Source: Luteimicrobium sp049844995 (lineage in GTDB: Bacteria; Actinomycetota; Actinomycetes; Actinomycetales; Cellulomonadaceae). From it: 64,000 nt of DNA. The stretch covers positions 10,063-74,062 of the forward strand of contig NZ_JBNCMC010000013.1 in NCBI RefSeq assembly GCF_049844995.1. Reading direction: 5' to 3'. The notes below the pieces were generated by a model. It worked only from the letters and a program-made list of their open reading frames with translations, ran no database searches and had not been told where the DNA came from. Each line of letters starts with the position of its first letter. Positions within the stretch are counted from its first letter, which is position 1. Positions 58,501 through 64,000 of the stretch are shown here, piece after piece. A program made the translations under genes and the position numbers.

Positions 58501-59768
58501 CACCGGCCGACGCGTGGCTGGCGGCCGTGGTGTCGGCTCTCGAGGGGCCGGCCACCGGACCCGGAGCAGCCCCGCGTGCGACGGTCGGTGCACCCGGGGC
58601 GAGCGCCGTCGTCGTGCGGGAACGCGGCCCGGCCGCCGCCGCGGAACCAGCGCCGCGCTCTCACCGCGACGCGCCGCTCACCACGCGCGTGACCCGCAAC
58701 GTCCGCCTCGGCACCCCGGGCTCGACCAAGGACGTGCGCCAGTTCGGCCTCGCCGCCGAGGGCCTGGACTACCGGGCCGGGGACGCGCTGAGCGTCCGGC
58801 CGCGCAACAGCGCCGCGGCGGTCGACGCGTGGCTCGCCGCGACGGGGCTCGACGGCGGGACGGTGGTCGAGCTGGAGGGCGTCGGGCCGCTGACGCTGCG
58901 CGACGCGTGCACCACCCACCTCGAGATCGTCAACGTGACCCCGGACCTGCTCCGGTTCGTCCAGGAGCGGGCGGGCGACCGGGAGCTCGCGACCCTCCTG
59001 CGGCGCGACAACCGGCTCAGCCTGGAGCGGTGGCTGTGGGGCAAGCACGCCGTCGACGTCCTGGCGACCTACCCCGTCCGGGCGGACACCGCCGCCTGGC
59101 TGGGCGTCCTCAAGCGCCTGCAGCCGCGGCTGTACTCGATCTCGTCGAGCCCGCTCGCGGAGCCGTCCGAGGTGCACCTCACGGTCTCGGCGGTCCGGTA
59201 CGAGTACCGGGGGCGGTCGCGGCACGGGGTCTGCTCGACGTTCCTCGCGGACCACAGCGCTGACGCCGACGTGCCGGTGTTCGTGCAGCCCACGCGCCAT
59301 TTCCGGCCCCCGAAGTCGGCGGACGCGCCGATGATCATGATCGGCCCGGGCACCGGCGTCGCTCCGTTCCGCGGGTTCCTCCAGGAGCGCCGCGCGCTCG
59401 GGCACCGCGGGCGCAACTGGCTGTTCTTCGGGGAGCGGCACTCCTCGACCGACTTCTACTACCGCGACGAGCTCGAGGGCATGCGCGACGACAGGCACCT
59501 GACGCAGCTGTCGGTCGCGTTCTCCCGGGACCAGCGTCAGAAGGTCTACGTGCAGGACCGGATCCGGGAGCACGGCTCGCAGGTGTGGTCGTGGCTCGAG
59601 GACGGCGCACACGTGTACGTGTGCGGGGACGCGAGCCGCATGGCGAAGGACGTCGACGCCGCGCTGCGCGACGTGGCCCGGACCTGGGGTGCGTTGTCCG
59701 ACGACGCCGCGTCCGCCTACCTGCGGACGATGGCCAAGGAGAAGCGGTACGTTCGCGACGTCTACTGA
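55563..59768 (+). CDS. Assimilatory nitrate reductase fused to CysJ-like NADPH flavoprotein
   Basis: The 1,401-residue protein joins two enzymes. Residues 1-735 are a molybdopterin oxidoreductase of the NasA/NarB type: [4Fe-4S] ligands Cys15, Cys18, Cys22 and Cys56, the probable molybdenum ligand Cys149 in SNSRLCMAS, and a C-terminal MopB domain (HQWHTMTKTGK, NLFAPFHWND). After a linker, a flavodoxin domain begins near 848 (WASQTGNAED, STFGDGEAPDN), an FAD domain near 1039 (RLYSISSSP) and an NADPH domain near 1259 (GPGTGVAPFRGFLQERR, then the C-terminal KRYVRDVY). Electrons would pass from NADPH through FAD and FMN to the cluster and Mo centre to reduce nitrate to nitrite in one polypeptide. 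The GTG is the only usable start; GACGAT lies 6 nt upstream. Confidence 0.92.
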   Translation: MQPVSPAPTTVRSSCSYCGVGCGMVLQIETDPATGRRRVAKASGDKDHPTNRGRLCTKGATSAEMLAAPGRLERAQVRAGRDHARVEVPMPEAVAETARRLRAIVDEHGPDAVALYVSGQMSLEAQYLANKLAKGFLGTHRIESNSRLCMASAGTGYKLSLGADGPPGSYEDLDHADVFFVIGANMADCHPILFLRMMDRVKAGARLIVVDPRRTATADKADLFLQVRPGTDLALLNGLLHLLVADDRVDHSFVDEFTEGWEQMPGFLADYPPDVVARVTGISEDDLRTAAEWIGTAERWMSCWTMGLNQSTHGTWSTNALVNLHLATGAICEPGSGPFSLTGQPNAMGGREMGYMGPGLPGQRSVVDDDDRAFTEDAWGLPRGTLGTRVSAGTVDLFERMADGEVKAVWIIGTNPVASVGNRATVVRALERAELVIAQDVFADTETTAYADVLLPGTLWAESTYVTVSSDRTLTLLQQAADPVGDAAPDWRILADVACALGYADAFTYASSEEVFTELKRFWNPRTGWDLRGVGYDRLARGPVQWPSPPEDAGTPASAGDDGRHPIRYLNDGVSQRVVEREDGSRPRLAFATPSGRARFFARPHLDPAELPDDDRPFVLNTGRVQHQWHTMTKTGKVAKLNKLAPGPFVEVHPEDATRLGLSDGDRAEIASRRGRAVLPVRVSDRVQPGNLFAPFHWNDAFGEDLAVNAVTNDAVDPLSFQPELKVTAVSLTRVAAPADAEPAPVADLASPAAARPSAADDALLTGLGIVPARVPRLTTEQGLYVQGLLWARQQRPGSGAPVLPASAPFDAPTRAWLDGLLAGLFDDGATGPADRLATAPAPDTSAASPGVLVLWASQTGNAEDQAATVADRLRASGHAVRLVAMDEHDAASLPGDDVVLFVTSTFGDGEAPDNGEAFWAALAADDAPRLDGTRFAVLAFGDPSYSEFCGFGRCLDARLAALGAARLADVACCEPGDDAPADAWLAAVVSALEGPATGPGAAPRATVGAPGASAVVVRERGPAAAAEPAPRSHRDAPLTTRVTRNVRLGTPGSTKDVRQFGLAAEGLDYRAGDALSVRPRNSAAAVDAWLAATGLDGGTVVELEGVGPLTLRDACTTHLEIVNVTPDLLRFVQERAGDRELATLLRRDNRLSLERWLWGKHAVDVLATYPVRADTAAWLGVLKRLQPRLYSISSSPLAEPSEVHLTVSAVRYEYRGRSRHGVCSTFLADHSADADVPVFVQPTRHFRPPKSADAPMIMIGPGTGVAPFRGFLQERRALGHRGRNWLFFGERHSSTDFYYRDELEGMRDDRHLTQLSVAFSRDQRQKVYVQDRIREHGSQVWSWLEDGAHVYVCGDASRMAKDVDAALRDVARTWGALSDDAASAYLRTMAKEKRYVRDVY

Positions 59769-61210
59769 GCCTGCGGAGCGACACCCGACGACGGCGCGGC
59801 CCCGGTCCGTGGGAGCCGCGACCCGCCGACCGCGACCGCCACGCCGGCGAGGACGGGCAGCCAGAACGGCGTCCCGCCCGACGCCGCGGTCCAGCCCGCA
59901 GCGTCGGCGCCGCCGGTGGCCGTGACGATGCCGGTCAGCACCGCGATCCCGACGGCGCCGCCGAGCTGGTTCGCCACGAACAGCGTGGTCGTCGCGTTGG
60001 GGATCTCGCGCGGCGTGAGCACCCGGTACAGCGACGACGTCGTCGGTCCGCCCACGAACCCGACCCCGAGCCCCGCGACCACCGACGCCGCGATCAGGAC
60101 CGTGATCGGCGCCGTCGGGCCGACGAGGAGGTAGACGGCCATCCCGGCGACCACGGCCGCCGCGCCGGACGGGACGAGCACCCGGGCGCTGACGCGGTCG
60201 CTGAGCCGCCCGCCCACCACCATCCCGACCAGCGACCCGGCGCCCTGCGGCGCGAGCAGGAGCCCGGACGCGAGCACGCCGTAGCCGCGCACGCCCTGGA
60301 AGAACTGCGGCAGGCCGTAGAACAGCGGGTAGATGGCGAGGCCCAGCGTGAGCATGACGAGCGTCGCGGACCGCACGGTCGGGTGGCGCAGGACGGTCAC
60401 GTCGACGACGGCGGCCCCGCGCAGCCGGGCGGCGTGCCGGGCGAAGGCGGCGAGCACGACGAGCCCGAGCACGATCGGCCCGGCCACGGCGAGCGTCCCG
60501 CCGCCCTCGGAGGTCTCGGCGAGCCCGACGAGGATCGCGACGGAGCCCGCCGAGAGCAGGCCGAGGCCGACGCGGTCGAGCCGCTGGGTCGGGTCGAGCG
60601 CCACGCCCCGCGGGAGCGCGCGCCAGGACACGGCGAGCACGATCAGCGCCGCCACCACGAACCCGACGAACAGGCCGCGCCACCCGACGGCGTCGATGGC
60701 CACGCCGCCCAGGAGCGGGCCGAGCAGCGGCCCGATGCCGATCGCGCCCGCGACGAGCCCCATGAGCCGGCCCATCCGGGCCGGGCCGGCGAGCGTCGCG
60801 ACGGCGGTGAGCATGAGGGGCTCGAGCATCCCGCCGCCCAGCCCCTGCACGGCCCGGGCGACGACGAGCGCCGGCAGCGACCAGGCTGCGGCCGACGCCG
60901 CGGCCCCGACCGCGAAGAGCGCGAGCGCCACGAGCCACGGCGCACGCATGCCGAAGCGGATGGAGGCCCAACCGCTCACGGGGATCGCGACGGCGACCGC
61001 GAGGACGTACGCCGTGCCGACCCACTGGACGGTGCCGAGCGGCGCGTCGAGGTCGGCGGCGACGTCGGGGATCGCGACGCCCGTGACCGTCGTGTTGAGC
61101 AGGGCGAGGAGACCGCCCGCGACGAGGAGGGCGAGGAGCGGGCCGAGGCGAGGCTCGCCGTGCGCCGTGCCGACCGCCGGATACCGTGGAGAACGTTCCG
61201 TTGTACTCAT
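59762..61210 (-). CDS. MFS multidrug transporter (DHA2-type)
   Basis: The 482-residue protein has 13-14 transmembrane helices with the DHA2 pattern: NTTVTGVAIPDVAADLDAPLGTVQWVGTAYVLA, core VAIPDVAADLDAPLGTVQW, and motif C LVAGAIGIGPLLGPLLGG. It is a proton-driven exporter of unknown drugs. Its stop overlaps the nitrate reductase stop by 7 bp (convergent). The ATG sits inside a 35-bp palindrome shared with the divergent TetR gene, its probable repressor. Confidence 0.9.
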   Translation of the reverse strand: MSTTERSPRYPAVGTAHGEPRLGPLLALLVAGGLLALLNTTVTGVAIPDVAADLDAPLGTVQWVGTAYVLAVAVAIPVSGWASIRFGMRAPWLVALALFAVGAAASAAAWSLPALVVARAVQGLGGGMLEPLMLTAVATLAGPARMGRLMGLVAGAIGIGPLLGPLLGGVAIDAVGWRGLFVGFVVAALIVLAVSWRALPRGVALDPTQRLDRVGLGLLSAGSVAILVGLAETSEGGGTLAVAGPIVLGLVVLAAFARHAARLRGAAVVDVTVLRHPTVRSATLVMLTLGLAIYPLFYGLPQFFQGVRGYGVLASGLLLAPQGAGSLVGMVVGGRLSDRVSARVLVPSGAAAVVAGMAVYLLVGPTAPITVLIAASVVAGLGVGFVGGPTTSSLYRVLTPREIPNATTTLFVANQLGGAVGIAVLTGIVTATGGADAAGWTAASGGTPFWLPVLAGVAVAVGGSRLPRTGAAPSSGVAPQAQ

Positions 61211-61236
61211 GCGTTCAGTTTGAACGCATGAGTACA
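61202..61236. promoter_or_regulatory. 35-bp perfect palindrome, TetR operator
   Basis: TGTACTCATGCGTTCA (61202-61217) and its exact reverse complement TGAACGCATGAGTACA (61221-61236) flank GTT. It covers the start codon of the MFS gene. The size suits a TetR dimer pair. By symmetry an ATGAGTACA also appears on the plus strand at 61228 but is not taken as the TetR start. Confidence 0.82.
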
Positions 61237-61277
61237 GTCCACGCAACCCCTCGATACACCCGGGATACGATGGGTCC

Positions 61278-61955
61278 ATGGCCGCTGCCGGACCCGCCAC
61301 CGCTCGCACCCCCGCTCGCACCTCGACAGGGGCGCCGCGTCGCGTCGACAAGCACCGCGCGATCCTCGACGCCGCGCTCGACGTGTTCGCCCGGCGCGGC
61401 TACGCCGACACGAGCCTCGACGAGGTCGCCGAGCTCGCGGGCGTCGCCAAGCCGACCATCTACAACCACTTCGGCGACAAGGCCGGCCTCTTCGCCGCCG
61501 TCGTCGAGACGTCGTCCCAGGACGCGAACACCAAGGTCGCGAACGTCATCGCGGCGACCTCGACCAGTCCCGACGATCTCCGGTCCGAGCTCGAGACGCT
61601 CGCCCGCAGCCTCGTCGGCTGCCTCCAGGGCGGCGCCGGCTCGGCGACCATGCGGCTCCAGCTCGTCGAGGGGGCGCGCTTCCCCGAGCTCATCTCGCGC
61701 GTCCGCGACGGCAACCGGGACCGCACGCTCGACCTGCTCGCCGGCAAGCTCGCGCAGCTCTCCGCGACCGGGCACCTGAGCGTCCGCGACCCCGGCCGCG
61801 CAGCGCGCCAGCTCATGGCCCTCGTGAGCGACGAGCCCCTCGTCAACAGCGGCTTCGGCGCCCAGCCGGTCGACCCGGACGTGGTCGACCGGGCCGTCGT
61901 CGAGGGCGTCGACACGTTCCTCGCCGCGTTCGGCCCGCGCGACGCCGAAGCCTGA
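61278..61955 (+). CDS. TetR-family regulator
   Basis: The 225-residue protein has a basic tail of about 22 residues, then the TetR helix-turn-helix (HRAILDAALDVFARRGYADTS, core ILDAALDVFARRGYADTSLDEVA, and VAKPTIYNHFGDKAGLF, core AKPTIYNHFGDKAGLF). The C-terminal domain is of the common TetR_C_7/AefR-like type. TACGAT at 61266-61271 lies 6 nt before the ATG, so the transcript is leaderless. It probably represses the divergent MFS pump and itself through the 35-bp palindrome. Confidence 0.9.
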   Translation: MAAAGPATARTPARTSTGAPRRVDKHRAILDAALDVFARRGYADTSLDEVAELAGVAKPTIYNHFGDKAGLFAAVVETSSQDANTKVANVIAATSTSPDDLRSELETLARSLVGCLQGGAGSATMRLQLVEGARFPELISRVRDGNRDRTLDLLAGKLAQLSATGHLSVRDPGRAARQLMALVSDEPLVNSGFGAQPVDPDVVDRAVVEGVDTFLAAFGPRDAEA

Positions 61956-61968
61956 CCCCTCGCCGGCG

Positions 61969-62595
61969 TCAGTAGGTGTAGCCCGAGTCGTCGCTCGGTG
62001 ACGGCGACGAGCCGCCCGACGCCATGCTCGTGATCGCGGAGCCCGACGGCGCCACGACCCACCACAGCGCACCGAACCCGTCGACGCCCTGGCCCGTCGT
62101 GTCGCCCGCCTTCGCGTCCTTCACGAAGTAGTAGAGCGCGTGACCGTCGTACGCGACCTGCTTGCTGCCGTCGTCGCGCGTGATCGTCGTGAGCTTCGCG
62201 CCGTCGATGCCGCTCCCGGCCTCGGCCTTGCCCTGCGCCGTGAACGGGGGCCACGCCGCAGCGCACGACCCGGAGCAGCTGGACTTCCCGGTCGGGTCCT
62301 TGGCGAACAGGTAGAGCGTGTTCCCCTGGCTGTCCGTCAGGTAGCTTCCGAGGGAGCCCTGATGCACCTCGACCTCGCTCGCACCGCGACCGGACGCCAT
62401 CCCTCCCCCGCTCGTCACGGGCGCGGGGCCGCCGGTCGTGCTGCCGCCCGATCCGCCGCCGCCTCCGCACGCGGCGAGCGTGAGCGCACCCGCGAGCGCC
62501 ACGCCCACCGCGCCCGCTCGCACCGCTCCACGGCGCGTCGCGTGCGTCTGCCCGTGCGGCCGCTGCCGCCCCACCTGTGTCGTCCGCAGTCCCAT
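61969..62595 (-). CDS. Lipoprotein with COG4315-type repeats (Lipoprotein_15)
   Basis: The 208-residue protein has a lipoprotein signal (ALTLAAC, Cys43) followed by a Gly/Ser linker and the PF03640-type repeats: YLTDSQGNTLYLFAKDPTGKSSCSGSCAAAWPPFTAQG, core GNTLYLFAKDPTGKSSCSG and AWPPF, then VAYDGHALYYFVKDAKAGDTTGQGV, core GHALYYFVKDAKAGDTTGQ. Function is unknown; the conserved Cys pair and WPP motif recur in the family. GGAGGGCGAG precedes the ATG. It converges with the TetR gene, 13 bp apart. Confidence 0.88.
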   Translation of the reverse strand: MGLRTTQVGRQRPHGQTHATRRGAVRAGAVGVALAGALTLAACGGGGGSGGSTTGGPAPVTSGGGMASGRGASEVEVHQGSLGSYLTDSQGNTLYLFAKDPTGKSSCSGSCAAAWPPFTAQGKAEAGSGIDGAKLTTITRDDGSKQVAYDGHALYYFVKDAKAGDTTGQGVDGFGALWWVVAPSGSAITSMASGGSSPSPSDDSGYTY

Positions 62596-62745
62596 CTCGC
62601 CCTCCGGCCGGGCCGCCGCCCGGCGTCCACCCGGGAGGGGCGACGCGTCGTGCGGTCCTACCGGGAAGACGAGGCGCGGCGCTCGTCGGTTCACCGGACC
62701 GGGCTGGCGTGTGGTCGCGACCCGACGCCCGCCGGCCACGAAACG

Positions 62746-63204
62746 CTACGGAGCTCGGGTGAGCTCGGCGCTCAGGGCGTCGAGGAGCGCGGGCACCGCG
62801 CCGAGCAGCTCGCGCTCGCGGGGCGAGAGAACGGATCCGATCGCGTCGGCGATCACCGCGCCGCGCGCGAGCCGGTCGGTCTCGACCGCGGCCCGTCCGG
62901 CGTCCGCGAGCGCGAGGACGTAGCCCCGCGCGTCGTGCGGGTTGACGGCGCGCGCGACGAGCCCCGCCCGCTCGAGCTCGGCGACCGCTCTGCTCACGGC
63001 CTGGTGCGAGACGCCGCGGAACCGGGCGAGGTCGGCGATGGTCTGGGGACCCTCGCGGTCGAGGCGACGCAGCGTCTCGCCCTGCGACGCGGGCACCGTG
63101 TCGGCCCGCGACCGGGCCGCCCGCACGAACCGGCCGACCGCGGACCGCAGGCGCTCGGCGAGGTCGTCGGGGTCCGCGTCGATCGTCTCCGAGTTGTACA
63201 ACAT
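62746..63204 (-). CDS. MarR-family regulator
   Basis: The 152-residue protein is a winged helix of the MarR type: ETLRRLDREGPQTIADLARFRGVSHQAVSRAVAELERAGLVAR, core IADLARFRGVSHQAVSRAVAELE, then the wing HDARGYVLALADAG. Minus-strand TACTGT (plus 63211-63216) lies 6 nt before the ATG. A TTGTACAA palindrome pair covers its start. It is divergent from the MBL-hydrolase gene, probably its target. Confidence 0.88.
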   Translation of the reverse strand: MLYNSETIDADPDDLAERLRSAVGRFVRAARSRADTVPASQGETLRRLDREGPQTIADLARFRGVSHQAVSRAVAELERAGLVARAVNPHDARGYVLALADAGRAAVETDRLARGAVIADAIGSVLSPRERELLGAVPALLDALSAELTRAP

Positions 63205-63216
63205 AGTTGTACAGTA
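63194..63216. promoter_or_regulatory. MarR operator and -10 box
   Basis: TTGTACAAC (63194-63202) and GTTGTACAG (63206-63214) around ATA match as inverted arms at 8 of 9 positions. The site covers the MarR start codon and its TACTGT -10 box, so autorepression is likely, and it lies 36 bp before the divergent hydrolase start. Confidence 0.65.
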
Positions 63217-63251
63217 GCGGCTCCTGGCCCCCTCGCGAACGGAAGAAGCCC

Positions 63252-63905
63252 ATGCGCCTCGTCAAGCACGCGCACGCCTGCATCACCTTCGAGGAGGGCG
63301 ACCGGGCCCTCCTCGTCGACCCCGGCGCCTTCACGCCCGACGCCGCCGCGCTCCTCGCCCGCGCGTCGGCGGTGCTCGTGACCCACGAGCACGTCGACCA
63401 CCTCGACGCCGACGCCGTCCGCGAGGCGCTCGACGGCCGCGACGACCTCGTGCTGTACGGCCCGGCCGGAGTCGCGGCGCTCCTCGCGGGCACGCGGGCC
63501 CACCGCGAGGGCAGGGTCCGGACCCTCACGGGGGGCGAGCAGCTCACGCTCGCCGGCTTCGACGTGCGGGTCGTCGCCGGTGAGCACGCCCCCGTCCACC
63601 CGCAGATCCCGGTCCCGCCCACCCTGGGCTACGTCGTCGAGGGCAGCGTGTTCCACCCGGGCGACTCGCACCTGGTGCCGCCCGTGCCCGTCGACACGCT
63701 CCTCGTCCCCGTCAGCGGTCCGTGGGTCGCGATCGGGCGGGCGATCGACCACGTCCTCGCGGTGCGGCCGCGCCGAACGGTCGCCATCCACGACGTCATG
63801 CTGAGCGAGATCGGCCGCGGCGCGCTCCCGACGTTCCTCGGGGAGAACGGGCCCACCCGCACGCCGATGCTCGTCCTCGAGGCGGGGGACTCCCTCGACG
63901 CGTGA
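63252..63905 (+). CDS. MBL-fold metallo-hydrolase (UlaG-like)
   Basis: The 217-residue protein has the metallo-beta-lactamase fold: MRLVKHAHACITFE, the metal motif THEHVDH with His45, His47, Asp49 and His50, GEHAPVHP, VFHPGDSHLVPP and the C-terminal AIHDVMLSE. It resembles the UlaG-like branch of zinc hydrolases whose substrates are mostly unknown. GGAAGAAGCCC precedes the ATG. It is divergent from a MarR gene with an operator between them. Confidence 0.88.
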   Translation: MRLVKHAHACITFEEGDRALLVDPGAFTPDAAALLARASAVLVTHEHVDHLDADAVREALDGRDDLVLYGPAGVAALLAGTRAHREGRVRTLTGGEQLTLAGFDVRVVAGEHAPVHPQIPVPPTLGYVVEGSVFHPGDSHLVPPVPVDTLLVPVSGPWVAIGRAIDHVLAVRPRRTVAIHDVMLSEIGRGALPTFLGENGPTRTPMLVLEAGDSLDA

Positions 63906-63923
63906 GTCCCCGACGATCTGCCG

Positions 63924-64000
63924 CTAGGTGTTCTGGTTCATGACGTTGGTGACGTGGCGGCGCAGTCGTGAGGCTGGGGGTTTGTCACCGGCGGCGGTAT
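63924..64000 (-). CDS. C-terminal end of an unidentified reading frame
   Basis: The last 24 codons of a minus-strand frame are visible, reading ASRLRRHVTNVMNQNT before the stop at 63924. The rest lies outside the window. The short basic tail recalls the ends of some transposase-like proteins, but I cannot assign it. It is 18 bp from the convergent hydrolase gene. Confidence 0.35.
   Translation of the reverse strand, partial: TAAGDKPPASRLRRHVTNVMNQNT

Noticed and set aside
55410..61025. Antisense open frame of about 1,871 codons across the nitrate reductase gene
   Set aside because: Same reason: a GC-driven shadow of the fusion gene, with no domains.
61228..61779. Alternative TetR-side start at the plus-strand ATGAGTACA in the palindrome
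   Set aside because: That frame gives a Pro/Arg/Ser-rich product without the TetR helix-turn-helix; the ATG at 61278 is in the correct frame and has a -10 box 6 nt upstream.
63924..64000. Insertion-sequence end at the right border
   Set aside because: Only 24 codons are visible and no terminal inverted repeat is seen, so a transposase call cannot be supported.

Overview
The window is about 64 kb of very GC-rich actinobacterial chromosome, estimated by eye at over 70% GC. Codon third positions are almost all G or C, GTG starts are frequent, and one gene starts with TTG. The set of sugar ABC transporter, GH2, GH3, GH31 and GH65 genes, together with F420-type oxidoreductases and a 13E12-type HNH gene, fits Micrococcales of the Cellulomonadaceae/Promicromonosporaceae type. 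That placement is inferred from gene content, not from a marker gene. I saw no rRNA, tRNA, CRISPR array, prophage or intact insertion sequence.

Layout. 0-6 kb: the 5' end of a GH3 beta-glucosidase, small membrane and SRPBCC proteins, a divergent pair of an XRE-cupin regulator and a thioredoxin-reductase-like flavoprotein, a NUDIX hydrolase and an alditol oxidase. 6-13 kb: an HNH/DUF222 gene with a perfect LexA-type SOS box over its start codon, a winged-helix regulator with a membrane partner, an AzoR-like flavoprotein, and a DrrAB-like exporter preceded by a CRP/GlxR-type site. 13-26 kb: a hydrolase-acetyltransferase fusion, several small enzymes, pyruvate phosphate dikinase, a TetR/DUF1772 pair with two operators, a secreted Ig-like protein, an ATP-dependent DNA ligase, and an SGNH hydrolase flanked by two copies of a 76-bp repeat. 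26-36 kb: a drug-efflux/ADH/cupin/CMD operon divergent from a MmyB-like regulator, F420-type oxidoreductases, two epimerases, and an ECF42-type sigma factor with its YCII/DGPF partner. 36-42 kb: an amino-acid permease, a threonine aldolase, acetyltransferase and kinase genes, an internally shortened DAO-type oxidase, and two decayed gene fragments.

42-55 kb is a glycan-utilisation locus. It holds a Tat lipoprotein sugar-binding protein, two permeases, a GH31 glucosidase, a LacI repressor and a divergent GH2 enzyme, then a DJ-1/PfpI protein and a large secreted GH65 enzyme. The transporter operon and the GH2 gene both carry a TTTACAGCGCTGTAAA-like palindrome between their -35 and -10 boxes, so the LacI protein encoded between them probably controls both. 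No ATPase is encoded with the transporter, which suggests a shared MsiK-type ATPase elsewhere. 55.5-60 kb holds a single 1,401-residue fusion of an assimilatory nitrate reductase with a CysJ-like NADPH flavoprotein. The right end has an MFS pump and TetR pair sharing a 35-bp perfect palindrome, a lipoprotein of the COG4315 repeat type, a MarR and MBL-hydrolase pair, and the 3' end of an unidentified reading frame.

Two themes run through the window. About 17 genes start 6-7 nt after a TA-N3-T hexamer and lack a useful Shine-Dalgarno sequence, which is the signature of leaderless transcripts. Nearly every divergent regulator/target pair has a visible palindromic operator. No single locus is clearly a new system. 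The most unusual items are the repeat pair, the degraded-fragment cluster, the domain fusions and the GH65 enzyme with carbohydrate-binding modules inserted into its N-terminal domain.
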